64,000 nucleotides of DNA from Prorocentrum cordatum (Eukaryota > Sar > Dinophyceae > Prorocentrales > Prorocentraceae): contig CAUYUJ010014762.1 of NCBI GenBank assembly GCA_963575745.1, positions 1 through 64,000 of the forward strand, given 5' to 3'. A program made the translations under genes and the position numbers. Shown in pieces: positions 45,373 to 54,730 of the stretch (position 1 is its first letter; each line of letters opens with the position of its first letter). A model generated the notes under the pieces. It was not told where the DNA came from. It made no database searches and was given only the letters and a program-made list of their open reading frames with translations.

Positions 45373-45394
45373 ATTGAGCCAAAACGGCTACGAG
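45373..45394 (-). other. relic dinoflagellate spliced leader
   Basis: On the minus strand the core reads GTAGCCGTTTTGGCTCAAT against GTAGCCATTTTGGCTCAAG, and 19 of 22 leader positions agree. It lies about 90 bp upstream of the ORF1 ATG. A trans-spliced LINE transcript that was reverse-transcribed in full would leave exactly this mark. Confidence 0.75.
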
Positions 45395-45406
45395 GAGCAG
45401 GAATAG

Positions 45407-45481
45407 GAGAAGGAGGAGGAGGAGGAGGAGGAGGAGGAGGAGGAGAGTCTCGTGTTTGTTTCACAACGCGAGGGGGTCTGG
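45407..45481. repeat. (GAG)n microsatellite and right end of a family A element
   Basis: GAG run at 45407-45445 followed by TTTCACAACGCGAGGGGGTC and TGGG, the right terminus of family A. The left part is missing or replaced. Confidence 0.6.
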
Positions 45482-45489
45482 GCGTCCGC

Positions 45490-45590
45490 CACCCTCCGCC
45501 GCCCGTCCGCCAGCTGCCGCTGGCGGCAGGGGGCCGCGTTTTACTGCCGCCGCCTCCCGCCGACCTTCCGCCGCCTTCCGCCGATGGAGA
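45490..45590. repeat. repeat family L, copy 2
   Basis: TTTTACTGCCGCCGCC followed by CTTCCGCCG words, as at 35330-35460; it also contains the short inverted repeat GCCAGCTGCCGCTGGCGGCA. Confidence 0.65.
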
Positions 45591-45639
45591 GAGGACAACT
45601 CCTTCGCCCTCTGAAGGCAAGGCCTTGTTTGGAACGCCT

Positions 45640-45800
45640 CAAAATATATAGGCACAAATCCTAGGATGACCTCTATGTTTCAACATGTTCTGGAATTTCG
45701 TCCCCCCCACATCCAGTATTTTCACGCATACTTTTGGACATCAACGATTATTTGTCTGTGCCCTTGTTCCCTCCTGAAAAGAACCGTCCAGAAGAACAGT
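45640..45800. repeat. dispersed repeat family G, copy 2
   Basis: Matches 30200-30370 and 54565-54730 through CCCCCCAC, ATCAACGATTATTTGTCTGT and CCCTCCTGAA. Confidence 0.65.
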
Positions 45801-45926
45801 GATCGCGTTGGGAGAAAGGGGGTTGGGAAGATATATGGCGCGACTGCGTAATGAGCACATTCAACATATGCGCTGATACGGATGACCTGATCAATTCGCC
45901 CAGCCCCATCCTCCCAACCCGATAAT

Positions 45927-46078
45927 CCCAGACCCCGCCACGTCATGATTTTTCCATCGAATCGACCCCAACTGCCTGGACCCATTCCCCGGCACCGGCT
46001 CTTCGTCCTGAATTTTCGATCCCGAAAATAGCGAAAACCTTCCCATTATGTTTCTGTCACGACGCGAGGGGGTCTGGG
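45927..46078. mobile_element. inverted-repeat element family A, short copy
   Basis: Starts CCCAGACCCCGCCACGTCAT and ends CACGACGCGAGGGGGTCTGG plus G. 152 bp, more diverged inside than the other copies. Confidence 0.7.
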
Positions 46079-46089
46079 AATGTCTTGCT

Positions 46090-46215
46090 GGACCGTTGGA
46101 AAAAGGAATCCAGGGTCTGGAAGCCGGTGGGCCCAATTGTGGACTGGCCATGGAAACCACGGCCGCCCTCGTCAGCTCAGGAGCCCTCCACTGCTCGAAG
46201 CCGCCGGGGCACGCT
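46090..46215. repeat. dispersed repeat family Q, copy 2
   Basis: GGAATCCAGGGTCTGGAAGC and GGCCATGGAAACCACGGCCG match copies at 16755 and 47055. Confidence 0.65.
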
Positions 46216-46470
46216 CCTTCACCAACGCCCCTGACCGTAAGGCCACAAGGGGCGCGGAGATCAGGGCTCGACCAAAAAAGTGCTTGTTGGTTTCGTTGTG
46301 TTCTCGTCTCTCCTCGTCTCGTCTTCCGTCCGCCCCTGCTGCAAACCGAAGAGTCGAAACGAGAACGGCCCACGGAGTCGCCCGAACGCCGTGGACAGGT
46401 CGACCCGCGCCAGGGCATACGCCCCCCCACCGGCGCCCCCCGCCGCACAGGCCAACGGCAGGCGCGGATG

Positions 46471-46795
46471 TCACCCGTGCGCCAGGACGGAGGCGGGGCG
46501 AACGCCCCCGCGCCAGAGGGCCTGCTGCCGCATCTCCAGGCGCGTGTCGGCCGTGGCCACGCGCTGCACCGCCAGCCGCCGCTGCCCGGCCAGCCAGGCG
46601 CGGCTCAGGCGGCCGACCAGCCGCTCGTCGTACGCGGCACGCAGCAGCTTCTCCGGCCCGGGGCCTCTGCGCGGCTGCGGGCGGCGGCGCGCGTCGGGGC
46701 GGGGCTCCACAGGTCGGAAGGGGGCGGCCTTCTGGGGACATCGCCGGGTGTACAGCTCGATGCAGCTGGGCTCGCCCCTCGGTGGATCTCTAGCT
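46471..46795 (-). CDS. possible 3' exon, unknown protein
   Basis: The minus-strand frame reads EPSCIELYTRRCPQKAAPFR, an Arg/Pro-rich stretch, then EKLLRAAYDERLVGRLSRAW, QRRLAVQRVATADTRLEMRQ and ends VLAHG before TGA at 46471-46473. Codons end mostly in G or C in a regular way and the residues suggest amphipathic helices. No start is present in this frame, so it would be a terminal exon with its acceptor near 46790. I do not recognise the family. Confidence 0.35.
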
Positions 46796-46850
46796 CGCTC
46801 CGCGCAAGTCGTTCGGAGAAGAGTCGCAGGACGGGGCTACGATGGTGAAC

Positions 46851-46925
46851 TTTTGCTTCGCGTGTCGCGGCGGCGGAGCCGGCGACGCGCTGTGCCTTGC
46901 AGCAAGCGGGTCGCGCTTCGCTCCG
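46851..46925. repeat. dispersed repeat shared with the UGDH 5' flank
   Basis: TTCGCGTGTCGCGGCGGCGG, CGACGCGCTGTGCCTTGCAG and GCGGGTCGCG resemble 22333-22388 and, less closely, 56755-56815. Confidence 0.5.
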
Positions 46926-47054
46926 CTGCGCGGGGCAGGAGGCTTCGAAAGGCGCGGGACGCTGACGCTCGAGGAGTGGGAGGTGGAACGGCGCGTCGCG
47001 CCGAAGCGCGGTGGGCAAGAACCCGCAAAGCGACACGCTAAGCCAAAGTGCCTG

Positions 47055-47180
47055 ACCACGAGGAACCCTTGGACAATGAATCCAGGGCCTGAAGCCGGTG
47101 AACACCAACCGAGGCTGGGCCGTGGATATCAACGCCGACCTCCCCAGAGAAGGAACCGTCCAGGGCCTGAATAGGGGAAC
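47055..47180. repeat. dispersed repeat family Q, copy 3
   Basis: GAGGAACCCTTGGACAATGA, CAGGGCCTGAAGCCGGTG and GTGGATATCAACG match copy 1. Confidence 0.65.
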
Positions 47181-47254
47181 AAAAAGTTGCATAAACATAA
47201 ATACCTATACGACCACCCTTCGGGTGATAAGGAGGTTCGGGGGGGGAGGAACCA

Positions 47255-47455
47255 ACGTCTCACTCGATCGGTCTCACTATCGATCTCACTATCGATCTCA
47301 GTATCGGTCTCGCTCGATCGATCTCACAATCGATCTCACTCGATCTATCTCACAATTGATTTGACTATCGATCTCACAATCGATCTCAAAATCGATATCA
47401 CATTCGGTCTCACTATCGATTTCACTATCGATATCACAACCGCTCTCACAATCAA
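47255..47455. repeat. TATCGATCTCAC minisatellite
   Basis: About 16 units of 10-14 bp built on TATCGATCTCA or AATCGATCTCA. Confidence 0.9.
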
Positions 47456-47935
47456 CGTCATCATCATCATCATCATCAACAACAACAACATCATAATCAA
47501 CATCATCATCTCATCCTCATCATCGACATCATCATCATCATCAGCATCATCAACATCATCATCAGCATCATCATCGTCGTCATCATCGGGGCACCATCAT
47601 CATCATCATTAACAACATCAGCATCAACATCATCATCATCACCATCGGGACGCCATCATCATCAACATCATCACAATCACCATCATAATAATCATCATCA
47701 TCGGGACGCCATAATCATCATCAACCTCATCATCATCAACATCATCAGCATCGGGACACAATCATAATCAGCATCATCAACATCAACATCATCATACTCA
47801 TCACCATCGGGACACCGTCATCGTCATCATCATGATCATCAACATAATCATCATGATCATCATCATCCTCATCATCGGGACACAATCAGCATCATCATCA
47901 TCATCATCATCATCGTCATCATCATCATCGACATT

Positions 47936-47998
<63 letters not shown>

Positions 47999-48129
47999 GG
48001 GACACCATCATCATCATATCATGATCATCATCATCATCATCATCATCATCGTCCTCATCATCATCAGCAGCATCACATCATCATCATCGACGTCATCATC
48101 ATCATCATCAGCAGCAGCATCATCATCAG

Positions 48130-48190
<61 letters not shown>

Positions 48191-48240
48191 TCATCATCTC
48201 ATCATCATCTCATCATCATCATCATCATCATCAGCATCAG

Positions 48241-48325
<85 letters not shown>
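47456..48325. repeat. (CAT)n microsatellite with interspersed CGGGACAC words
   Basis: CAT/ATC runs broken at irregular distances by CATCGGGACACCATCATC or variants, at least nine times. Confidence 0.95.
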
Positions 48326-48555
48326 GCGGGACACCGCGGGACACCGGCGGGACACCGCGGGGCACCGCGGGACACCGCGGGACACCGCGGGACACCGGCG
48401 GGACACCGCGGGCCACCGGCCGCCCGGAAGGGAGACATTTGGTCCGGCCGCGCCTCAGCCACACGGGACACCAGCGGGACACCGGCGGGACACCGCGGGC
48501 CACCGGCCGCCCGGAAGGGAGACATTTGGTCCGGCCGCGCCTCAGCCACAGGAGA
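48326..48555. repeat. CGGGACACCG minisatellite and a duplicated ~85 bp segment
   Basis: About ten CGGGACACCG units, then two near-identical segments (about 48412-48472 and 48498-48550) carrying CCGGCCGCCCGGAAGGGAGA and TTTGGTCCGGCCGCGCCTCA. Confidence 0.85.
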
Positions 48556-48559
48556 GTTT

Positions 48560-48690
48560 CTCTCGCCCGCCCACGCAGCTTCGCCTCGCCCGCACGCACG
48601 GCACGCACGAACACGAAACCGAAATCGATTTCCTGGTAGGGGGGCTCTCCGTTCCACTTCGATCTCACCCCCTCACCTCCGATCCCAGTG
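48560..48690. repeat. dispersed repeat family J, copy 2
   Basis: GGCACGCACGAACACGAAAC and CGAAATCGATTTCCTGGTAG match 25735-25850. Confidence 0.65.
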
Positions 48691-48744
48691 CGACCCTACC
48701 TAGGAGTTGGAGCATTTAGGAAAGCAACATCTACATCTACACCG

Positions 48745-49258
48745 ACACGATGCTATGCTATGCTATGCTATGTTATGCTGTACTATGCTATGCTATGATA
48801 TGCTGAGCTATGCTATGTTATGTTATGATATGCTATGATATGCTATGATATGCTATGCTTGGCTATGCTATGCTATGGTATGATGTGCGAATGCTGCGCT
48901 GCGCTATGCTGCGCTAAGCTAAGCTAAGCTAAGGTAAGCTAAGCTATGCTAAGCTAAGCTGAGCTAAGCTAAGCTAGGCTAGGCTAAGCTAAGCTAGGCT
49001 AGGCTAAGCTAAGCTAAGCTATGCTAAGCTAAGCTAAGCCAAGCTAAGCTAAACTAAGCTGAGATGAGATAAGCTAAGCTAAGCCAAGCTAAGTTAAAGT
49101 AAGCTAAGCTCAGCTAGTATGGTACAAGCTAGGCTAAGCTAAGCAAAGCTAAGCTAAGCTACGCTAAGCTAAGCTAAGCTAGGCTAGGGCAGGCAAAGCT
49201 AAGCTAAACTAAGCTAAGCTAAGCCAAGCTAAGATGAGACAAGCTTAGCTTAGCTTAG
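48745..49258. repeat. GCTAA/GCTAT pentanucleotide satellite
   Basis: Begins as GCTAT units (48750-48910) and passes into AGCTA/GCTAA units for the rest. No long frame on either strand. Confidence 0.95.
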
Positions 49259-49340
49259 CTGGGTGAACCCAGGGAGCGCAACTGGGGGAACCGCGGGGCG
49301 GATCCTGGGGGAACCGCCCGGGGCGAGCCCTAGGTAGGGA

Positions 49341-49483
49341 AAAACTCGGCGGTCCGCGCGGATGTCTCGGATCGGCGCTGAACCCCCCTCCCTGGCGCGC
49401 GGAGCGCGCCAGGGGCGGCGCCGGAGGCGCCGCCAGGGGGCCCCAGCGCGGATCCGAGAAACCCGCGCGGACCTCCGAGTTTT
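49341..49483. mobile_element. inverted-repeat element family R, copy 1
   Basis: Left end AAAACTCGGCGGTCCGCGCG, right end in reverse AAAACTCGGAGGTCCGCGCG; the repeats continue to about 37 bp. The centre holds a nested hairpin (GCGGAGCGCGCC and GGCGGCGCCGGAGGCGCCGC). 143 bp. Confidence 0.8.
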
Positions 49484-50059
49484 TATTTCTATGTCACCTT
49501 GCGTTCCCCTACTGAAGCCTCCTGGGCACATTCCTGAACGCACGACGCCCCCACCGCAGGTCGGGCCGAGGCGGCCTCCTGAGGGGGCCCCCACTGCTCC
49601 TGGGAGGGTGCTGGTCGTTTTTGTTTGGGGGGGAGGGAGAGGATGGGAGCGGACCGCACGATTCAAGAACCGCCGTCGAGACGCGAGTGCCGGTTGCACT
49701 TGAAAGCCGTTTTCTTCCTCACCAAGCGTGTGGAAACGGACGCAAGAAGCGACAAAACAGAAAACACAAGACCGCGGGTCGTGACCGCGGCCGCTCGAAG
49801 GGCGGGCCCCTTCCAAGAAGGCCCCCAGCCTTCGCGGAAGGAGGCCGGCCCTCCCCCCCCCGAGCGCTGCCCCCTCCCCGCCACTTCGCTCGCCGCCGAC
49901 ACGAGGGGGACGGGGACGAGGGGGGCGGCGAGGGCGAGGGCGAGGACGAGGGGGGGACGAGGGCGAGGGCGAGGAGGATACGAGGACGGGGAGGATACGA
50001 GGACGAGGAGGACGAGCACGAGGAGAGGACGAGGGAGGGGGGGGAGGGGGGACGGGGGC
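49484..50059. other. 3' part of the TBC gene, structure unresolved
   Basis: Low-complexity CCTCGTC tract at 49890-50059 in what is probably an intron. A terminal exon may lie near 49690-49750, where the minus strand reads KKTAFKCNRHSRLDGGS before a stop, but no border can be fixed. Confidence 0.35.
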
Positions 50060-52636
50060 CTGTGCCAGGAGTCCAGTCCTGGAACATGTGGAGCAGGTCG
50101 TCGATCGACCTGGCCTGAGTGATGGCCTCCTCGCGGCACGCCAGCGTCGCCAGCGCGACCCGGAAGAGGGCCTCGACCCCATCACAGAGCATCGCGTCCC
50201 ACACCCGCCTGAGCGTCTCGCCCTCCATCACTGTGGCATAGAGGCATAGGAACCACTTCGAGACGACCATCAGCAAATCGAACCTGTGGATCTGGAACGT
50301 CCGGTGGACGTCCGGAAGCCGTGCCCGCACGAGGTCCTCCAGCACGACAGTATCCGCCCGAAGTTGTCTCATGCCATCTGTGTACCAGCAGCGCGCCCCC
50401 AACTTCACGAGCGTCTGCCGCATCGCGGGCAGCGCCAGCCGGTCCTCGCGCAGCACCATGATGAACACGGCAGCGACGAAGTTCAGAGACTGGCAGTAGC
50501 CCAACTCCGCATCATCCAGCGCCAGCTGCCGCAGCACGCGCCGGAGCTGGTCGGGCCCGCCCATCTGCTGGAAGGCCGCGTTGTTCGGGAAGGTACGCAG
50601 CACGTCCGCCTCGATCAGCTCGCCCACGCCTTGGGGAAGCGCGGGGCCAGCGCCTGGCGAAGCCGATTCCACCTCCGCCTCCTCGGCGGTTGCGCTGTCT
50701 GGGCGCTGCTCCTGTGCGCGCTCTCTGGGCCCGTCGTGCTCGGCCGCCGAGGCCTCAGACCGGCCACCCGCCCTCGCACGCTGAAGCTCTTCCAACGCCG
50801 TGGCCTCGAGACCCGCCGCTGAGAGGGGCGCTGCGCCACTGGCCACTGCGCTCCCTGGCGCCTCGCCCTCCGGCGCGCGCGCCGACGCCGCTCCCTCTGC
50901 AGGCTGCAGCTCTGCCGCCACGGGGCGCTGCCCGGGTTCCGCGAGCGCCTCCGAGGTGGCTGCGCCACCATCCTCCCCAGACCCGAGACGTCGTGATTTT
51001 TTCATGACGCGACCCCCAGAGGTCCGGACCTCTTCGCCGGGACCGGCTTTTCACCCCGCGTCGTGTTTTGACGGCCCCGAGGGCCGGGAAGGGCCCCCGG
51101 AGGCCGAACACACAGAACATCCTCGCACGCGTGACTCTTTCATGACTCGAGGGCGTCTGGGGCCTCCGTGCCCTGGGCCGGCGCCTCGGGGGCGGCGGCG
51201 CCGCCCGACTCCGCCGGCGCCTCCGCCATGATGGGCTCCGCCGCCGGGGCCGCGGCGGGCTCGGCCGCCGCCGCGCTCGGCTCCGGCCCGCCGGGCCTCT
51301 CGGGCTCCGCCGGCGGGGCCGGCGCCGCCTCGCCGGCGGCCTCGGGCTCGGCCACCCCCGCAGCCGCAGGGGCGGCGCCCGCGGCCCGTGCTGCGGGCGT
51401 CGCCTCCTCCGCGGGGCGCGGAGCTGGCGGCCCTGCCGCGGCCGCCGCGGCAGCGGCCGCGCCCGCTGGCGGAGCAGCTGCTGGCAGCGGCTCCGCCTCG
51501 GCGGCCGCTGCCGCCGGCGCCGACGCGGCAGCCTGCCCCCTGGCATCCATCGACGGCGCTGCCACACTGGCCGACGGGGCAGACGCTGGCACAGGCGGCG
51601 CCGCCGCGGCCGCGGCAGGAGGCCGCAACGGCTCGTCCCGCTGCAGGCCCACAGACGCCCCTGGCGACGGGCGGCCCGAGCTGCTGCTGCCGCCGCCGCA
51701 CGTGCTGGTGGACAGCTCATCGAGCCCGAGGCAGTGGGCCCAGACCTCCGCCCGCAGGGCGTCGGGGACGCCCCGGCGCATCAGGGCCGGCAGCGCCTTG
51801 GGGTCCCGCAGGCGCGGGTTGGTGGCGCGGTAGGCCTTTCGAGGCCTCCCGGAGGGACTCCGAGCAGATGGGCTCGGAGGATCGCGCCGCATCGGCGATG
51901 CGTCGGCGACGCATCGGCAAAAACATCGGCGATGCGTCGGCGACGTCGGCGGTGCAACGACGACGCCCGCGCGGAGCGAATCTGGCCCCGCATGGAGCCG
52001 CACCTGCGATGCACCGGCGACCGCGGCGCGGTCCCCCGACCCCACCTGCTCGGGCCCCATCTGGGAGGCCTGCAGAGCGAGCCTCTCGGCGCGCGCACCA
52101 GGGGGGACGGGGGAAGGGGGAAGGCTTCGCAGAAGGAGGCGGATGCTTCCTGGAAGGCGCCGGCGCCTGCCTCTCAGAAGGCCCGCGGCCCTACAACATC
52201 TGCAGAGAATGCGGCCCGCGCCTCCTGCAAGAAGCAGGGGCGCGTCCAAGCAGCATCCCCCCCCCCCTCCCCGTGCCCCCCCTTCTGCGCGTGGCCGAAT
52301 CTGCTGGGCTCTGGGTGGCTCTCGGGGCCATCTCGACTCGGGCCTCGGGCGGCCGTCCGGGATGACTGCGGCACCCCGGGAGGGCCCTCGGAGAGGAGCA
52401 GCTGGCGGGAGCCGCCCCGCTCCCCCGAGAACCTCCGCAGAGCCCTCGCAAGCCCCAGACCCAGACCCCCGACGTAATGATTTTCTCATTACGTCGACCC
52501 CCAGAGGTCCCGACCCTTTCCCCATGACCGGCTTCGCACCCTGAGTCACGCTCCCGAGGCCCGGTGAGGGCCCCCGGAGGCCAAAAGTTAGGAAAAACCT
52601 CCCGTCATGCATTTGTCAGTACTCGCGGGGGTCAGA

Positions 52637-52670
<34 letters not shown>

Positions 52671-52846
52671 AGTCGAGCCTTCCACTTCGAGGCGAACTCC
52701 TCGGCCAGCTCCGCCGCGCCCTGCGCCCGGCGGCCCGCGGAGGGGGCGCCCTGCGCGCGGCGGGGCCGCCCGCCGCCCTTGGGCGAGGCGGCGGGCGGCT
52801 GCAGGACGGAGCGCAGGTCGTGGATGCCCTGCAGCACGAGGTCCAT
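50060..52846 (-). CDS. TBC-domain Rab GTPase-activating protein, at least 3 exons
   Basis: TBC proteins speed GTP hydrolysis by Rab GTPases and so switch off vesicle-traffic signals at membranes. Proposed exons: 52846-52679 (ATG, 56 aa), 51835-51164 (224 aa) and 50972 to about 50060. Joined, exon 1 to 2 gives EEFASKWK/AYRATNPRL and then LMRRGVPDALRAEVWAHCLG, the start of a TBC domain. An Ala/Pro-rich insert of about 300 residues follows. The domain resumes in exon 3 with LIEADVLRTFPNN (Arg finger, about R406) and ELGYCQSLNF (Gln finger, about Q441), then SKWFLCLYATVMEGETLRRV. Both catalytic fingers are kept, so an active GAP is likely. All borders are AG/GC...AG/G and the two complete introns are in phase 0. 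The 3' end is not resolved. Confidence 0.75.
50973..51163 (-). mobile_element. family A element acting as TBC intron 2 (191 nt, GC-AG)
   Basis: On the minus strand the intron begins GCCCCAGACGCCCTCGAGTC and ends CTCGGGTCTGGGGAG. Removing it joins ...GGCACGGAG to GATGGTGGC, that is GTE to DGG, exactly in frame between two different reading frames (codon GAG ends at 51164, codon GAT starts at 50972). The inverted ends CCCCAGAC and GTCTGGGG sit 1-2 nt inside the splice sites. The interior has the family A hallmark words. Confidence 0.85.
51842..52071. mobile_element. inverted-repeat element family P, copy in TBC intron 1
   Basis: Left end AGGCCTCCCGGAGGGACTCC, right end in reverse AGGCCTCCCAGATGGGGCCC. 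The interior has CGCATCGGCGATGCGTCGGC units as in 37959-38189. 230 bp. Confidence 0.75.
52460..52638. mobile_element. inverted-repeat element family A, copy in TBC intron 1
   Basis: Starts CCCAGACCCCCGACGTAATG; interior GACCCCCAGAGGTCCCGACC and GGAAAAACCTCCCGTCATGC. The right end is degenerate (GCGGGGGTCAGAGG). Confidence 0.75.
52639..52668. repeat. (CA)n microsatellite
   Basis: About 15 CA units inside TBC intron 1. Confidence 0.95.
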
Positions 52847-52862
52847 GGCGGCGCCCCGCGGC

Positions 52863-53054
52863 GGGCCGGGCGAAAGGGGGGGATAGCAAAGGGGGGGTCT
52901 GAGAATCAGCTCACGTAGCTGATTCTCCTGGCGCCTCTCGGCGCCGGGAGGCGCCCACGTGTCGAGGAATGGGCCCGGCGGCGGGGCCGAAACCAGCTGC
53001 ATGCAGCAGATGTAGTAACCCCCCCTTTCCCTATCCCCCCCTTTCGCTCGGCCC
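52863..53054. mobile_element. inverted-repeat element family F
   Basis: Left end GGGCCGGGCGAAAGGGGGGG followed by ATAGCAAAGGGGG; right end in reverse GGGCCGAGCGAAAGGGGGGG followed by ATAGGGAAAGGGGG. About 35 bp of terminal inverted repeat in 192 bp. It lies 17 bp upstream of the TBC ATG, so it may be an intron of the 5' untranslated region. A second small hairpin inside is AGAATCAGCTCACGTAGCTG with ATTCT. Confidence 0.8.
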
Positions 53055-53669
53055 GACAGCGGCCAGGCGCGCCCCGCGGGTGGGCGAGCTGCGCCACGAG
53101 GACATGCACACAGGCCCCCCCCCCCGCCGAGCTCGGCAGGTGCCCTCATGGAGGAGGGCGGCGCTGGGGGACGAAGTTGCTGGCTCCCAGCGGTGGTGGT
53201 CCATACTCGGCGGCGAGCGCGGGAAGGGAGCAGGAGCGGGCCTGCTCGGAAGGCTCGGAAGTCCCCCCGGCCTTCTGCGAAGTGTTCTGAGCCTTCCCCT
53301 TCACAGAAGGCGCGAGGGCTGCTGAGAAGTCCCGCCACCTTCTGAGAAGGCCTTCTCCCTCTAACTTCCCCCCCTCGCTCGCCGCCGATCTACACCGCCA
53401 CCCTCCCCTGAGGCCCAGGAACGATTCATTGGAGGGTGCCTGCGTACATTTCTTTGTGGCGGACGAGCGCCCAGGCCAAGCTGGACACGGACGACGAGAA
53501 TCGGGGAGCCGAAACACTTTCAACGACACGCCGCCGCGGCGCAGCCGCGGGTGGGCAAGCCAAAGCTGGGTACGGTCAGGTCGGGCCTGTCACCCCCCCA
53601 CACAGGGGGATTTTGGGCGAACAACCAAGCATACGCACAAAAAAAATGATACCGGAGAAAAAAACCAAT
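53055..53669. other. 5' flank of the TBC gene, no gene recognised
   Basis: CTTCTGAGAAGG-like words cluster at 53270-53370. Frames are open but show no domain. Confidence 0.4.
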
Positions 53670-53970
53670 CAGATTTTTTAGGGCTATCGGGCTATCGGGC
53701 TATAGGGCTATCGGGCTATAGGGCTATAGGGCTATCGGGATATAGGGCTATAGGGCGATAGGACTGTGACCTATAGGGCCATAGGGCTATAGGGCTATGG
53801 GGCTATAGAGCTATATGGGCTATGGGGCTATAGGGCTATGGGGATATAAGGCTACTAGGGCTATAGGAATATAAGGCTATAGGGCTATAGGGCTACAGGG
53901 CTATCGGGCTATAGGGCTATCGGGCTATAGGGCTATAGGGCTACTGGGCTACTGGGCTATTGGGCTATGG
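53670..53970. repeat. GGGCTATAG nonanucleotide satellite
   Basis: About 30 units of GGGCTATCG, GGGCTATAG and variants. Confidence 0.95.
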
Positions 53971-54100
53971 GGCACCCCAGGGCACCCGGGCACCCCCGGG
54001 CACCCGGGCCCGGCCACCGAAATCGGCCGCACACCGGGCACCCGGGCACCCGGGCACCCCTGGGCACCCGGGCCCGGCCACCGAAATCGGCCGCACCTCT
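53971..54100. repeat. GGGCACCC minisatellite with a duplicated segment
   Basis: Short GGGCACCC units and two copies of CCCGGCCACCGAAATCGGCC. Confidence 0.85.
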
Positions 54101-54399
54101 CACCTAATCCTTTGATCCGCTAGGACCCCTATACAGAGGCAAGCTCTGTTTGGGGAACTTTCCCCAGATGGGCAAAAAGAGTCCAACAATCGCCCCCTGA
54201 CTATCTGTTCACTGTCTTTGAATACTCCTCCTGTGGAGGAACAGGCCCGACTTGAGGGCACGGGCGGGCGACGGCCGAGACAGTGTGACCGGCACGCCGC
54301 CGCGGGGGAGGCCCCTCGGCGCGCCGCTGCTGGAGAGAAGCACGGGGCCCTCGCGCAAGAGCGGAGGAGCAACACTGCAGGGGCCCCAGGACACACAAA

Positions 54400-54510
54400 C
54401 TCCTCCTCCTCCTCATCCTCCTCTCCTCCTCTCCTCCTCCTCCTCCTCCTCCTCCTCCTCCTCCTCCCTCCTCCTCCTCCTCCTCCTCCTCCTCCTCCGC
54501 TTCCTCCGCT
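54400..54510. repeat. (CTC)n microsatellite
   Basis: CTC runs with single-base slips. Confidence 0.9.
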
Positions 54511-54564
54511 TCCTCCCCCCAATCCTAGCCCTTTCGATCAGGGTCGGCGGCACCGGCCGTCAGG

Positions 54565-54730
54565 CCTCTCCAATAAATACACACAAATTAAATGTTTCCC
54601 CCATATTCTTCTAGATTTTCGGGGTTTTCGTCGCCCCCCCACTGCCCACCTTTCCCGACATGTTCGGGGAAATCGACGATTCATTGTGTCTGCGTGTTTT
54701 TTCTCCTCCTGAAGCACGCTGGCGGGCAGG
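54565..54730. repeat. dispersed repeat family G, copy 3
   Basis: ATACACACAAATTAAA, CCCCCCAC and ATCGACGATTCATTGTGTCT match 30200-30370. Confidence 0.7.

Larger units (their letters stand above)
39207..45394 (-). mobile_element. non-LTR retrotransposon copy 3, nearly full length, decayed
   Basis: On the minus strand: relic spliced leader (45394-45373), open ORF1 with a zinc ribbon (45283-44438), apurinic-type endonuclease (about 44087-43424), reverse transcriptase (about 42512-40716), ribonuclease H (about 40719-40090) and a C-terminal Cys-rich segment (about 40100-39380), then a (GAG)n tract at 39360-39207 that may mark the 3' end. Several frameshifts split ORF2. The order matches dinoflagellate LINEs with an RNase H. 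No target-site duplication could be identified. Confidence 0.8.
51836..52678 (-). other. TBC intron 1 (843 nt, GC-AG), built from nested elements
   Basis: The donor is TGGAAG/GCTCGAC and the acceptor TCGAAAG/GCCTACC; both are phase 0. The intron holds a family A copy (52460-52638), a family P copy (51842-52071), a (CA)n run (52640-52668) and a piece of unknown origin with CTTCTGAGAAGG-like words (52074-52459). Confidence 0.6.

Noticed and set aside
47255-47455. TATCGATCTCA repeats as an origin or operator array
   Set aside because: Simple minisatellite next to other simple repeats; no gene or initiator context.
48745-49258. GCTAA repeats as telomere sequence
   Set aside because: The unit differs from the TTTAGGG type reported for dinoflagellates and the block is internal.
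49719-50059. Continuation of TBC exon 3 into a Ser/Pro-rich tail
   Set aside because: It runs into low-complexity CCTCGTC repeat after a possible AG/GC donor, so it is more likely intron.
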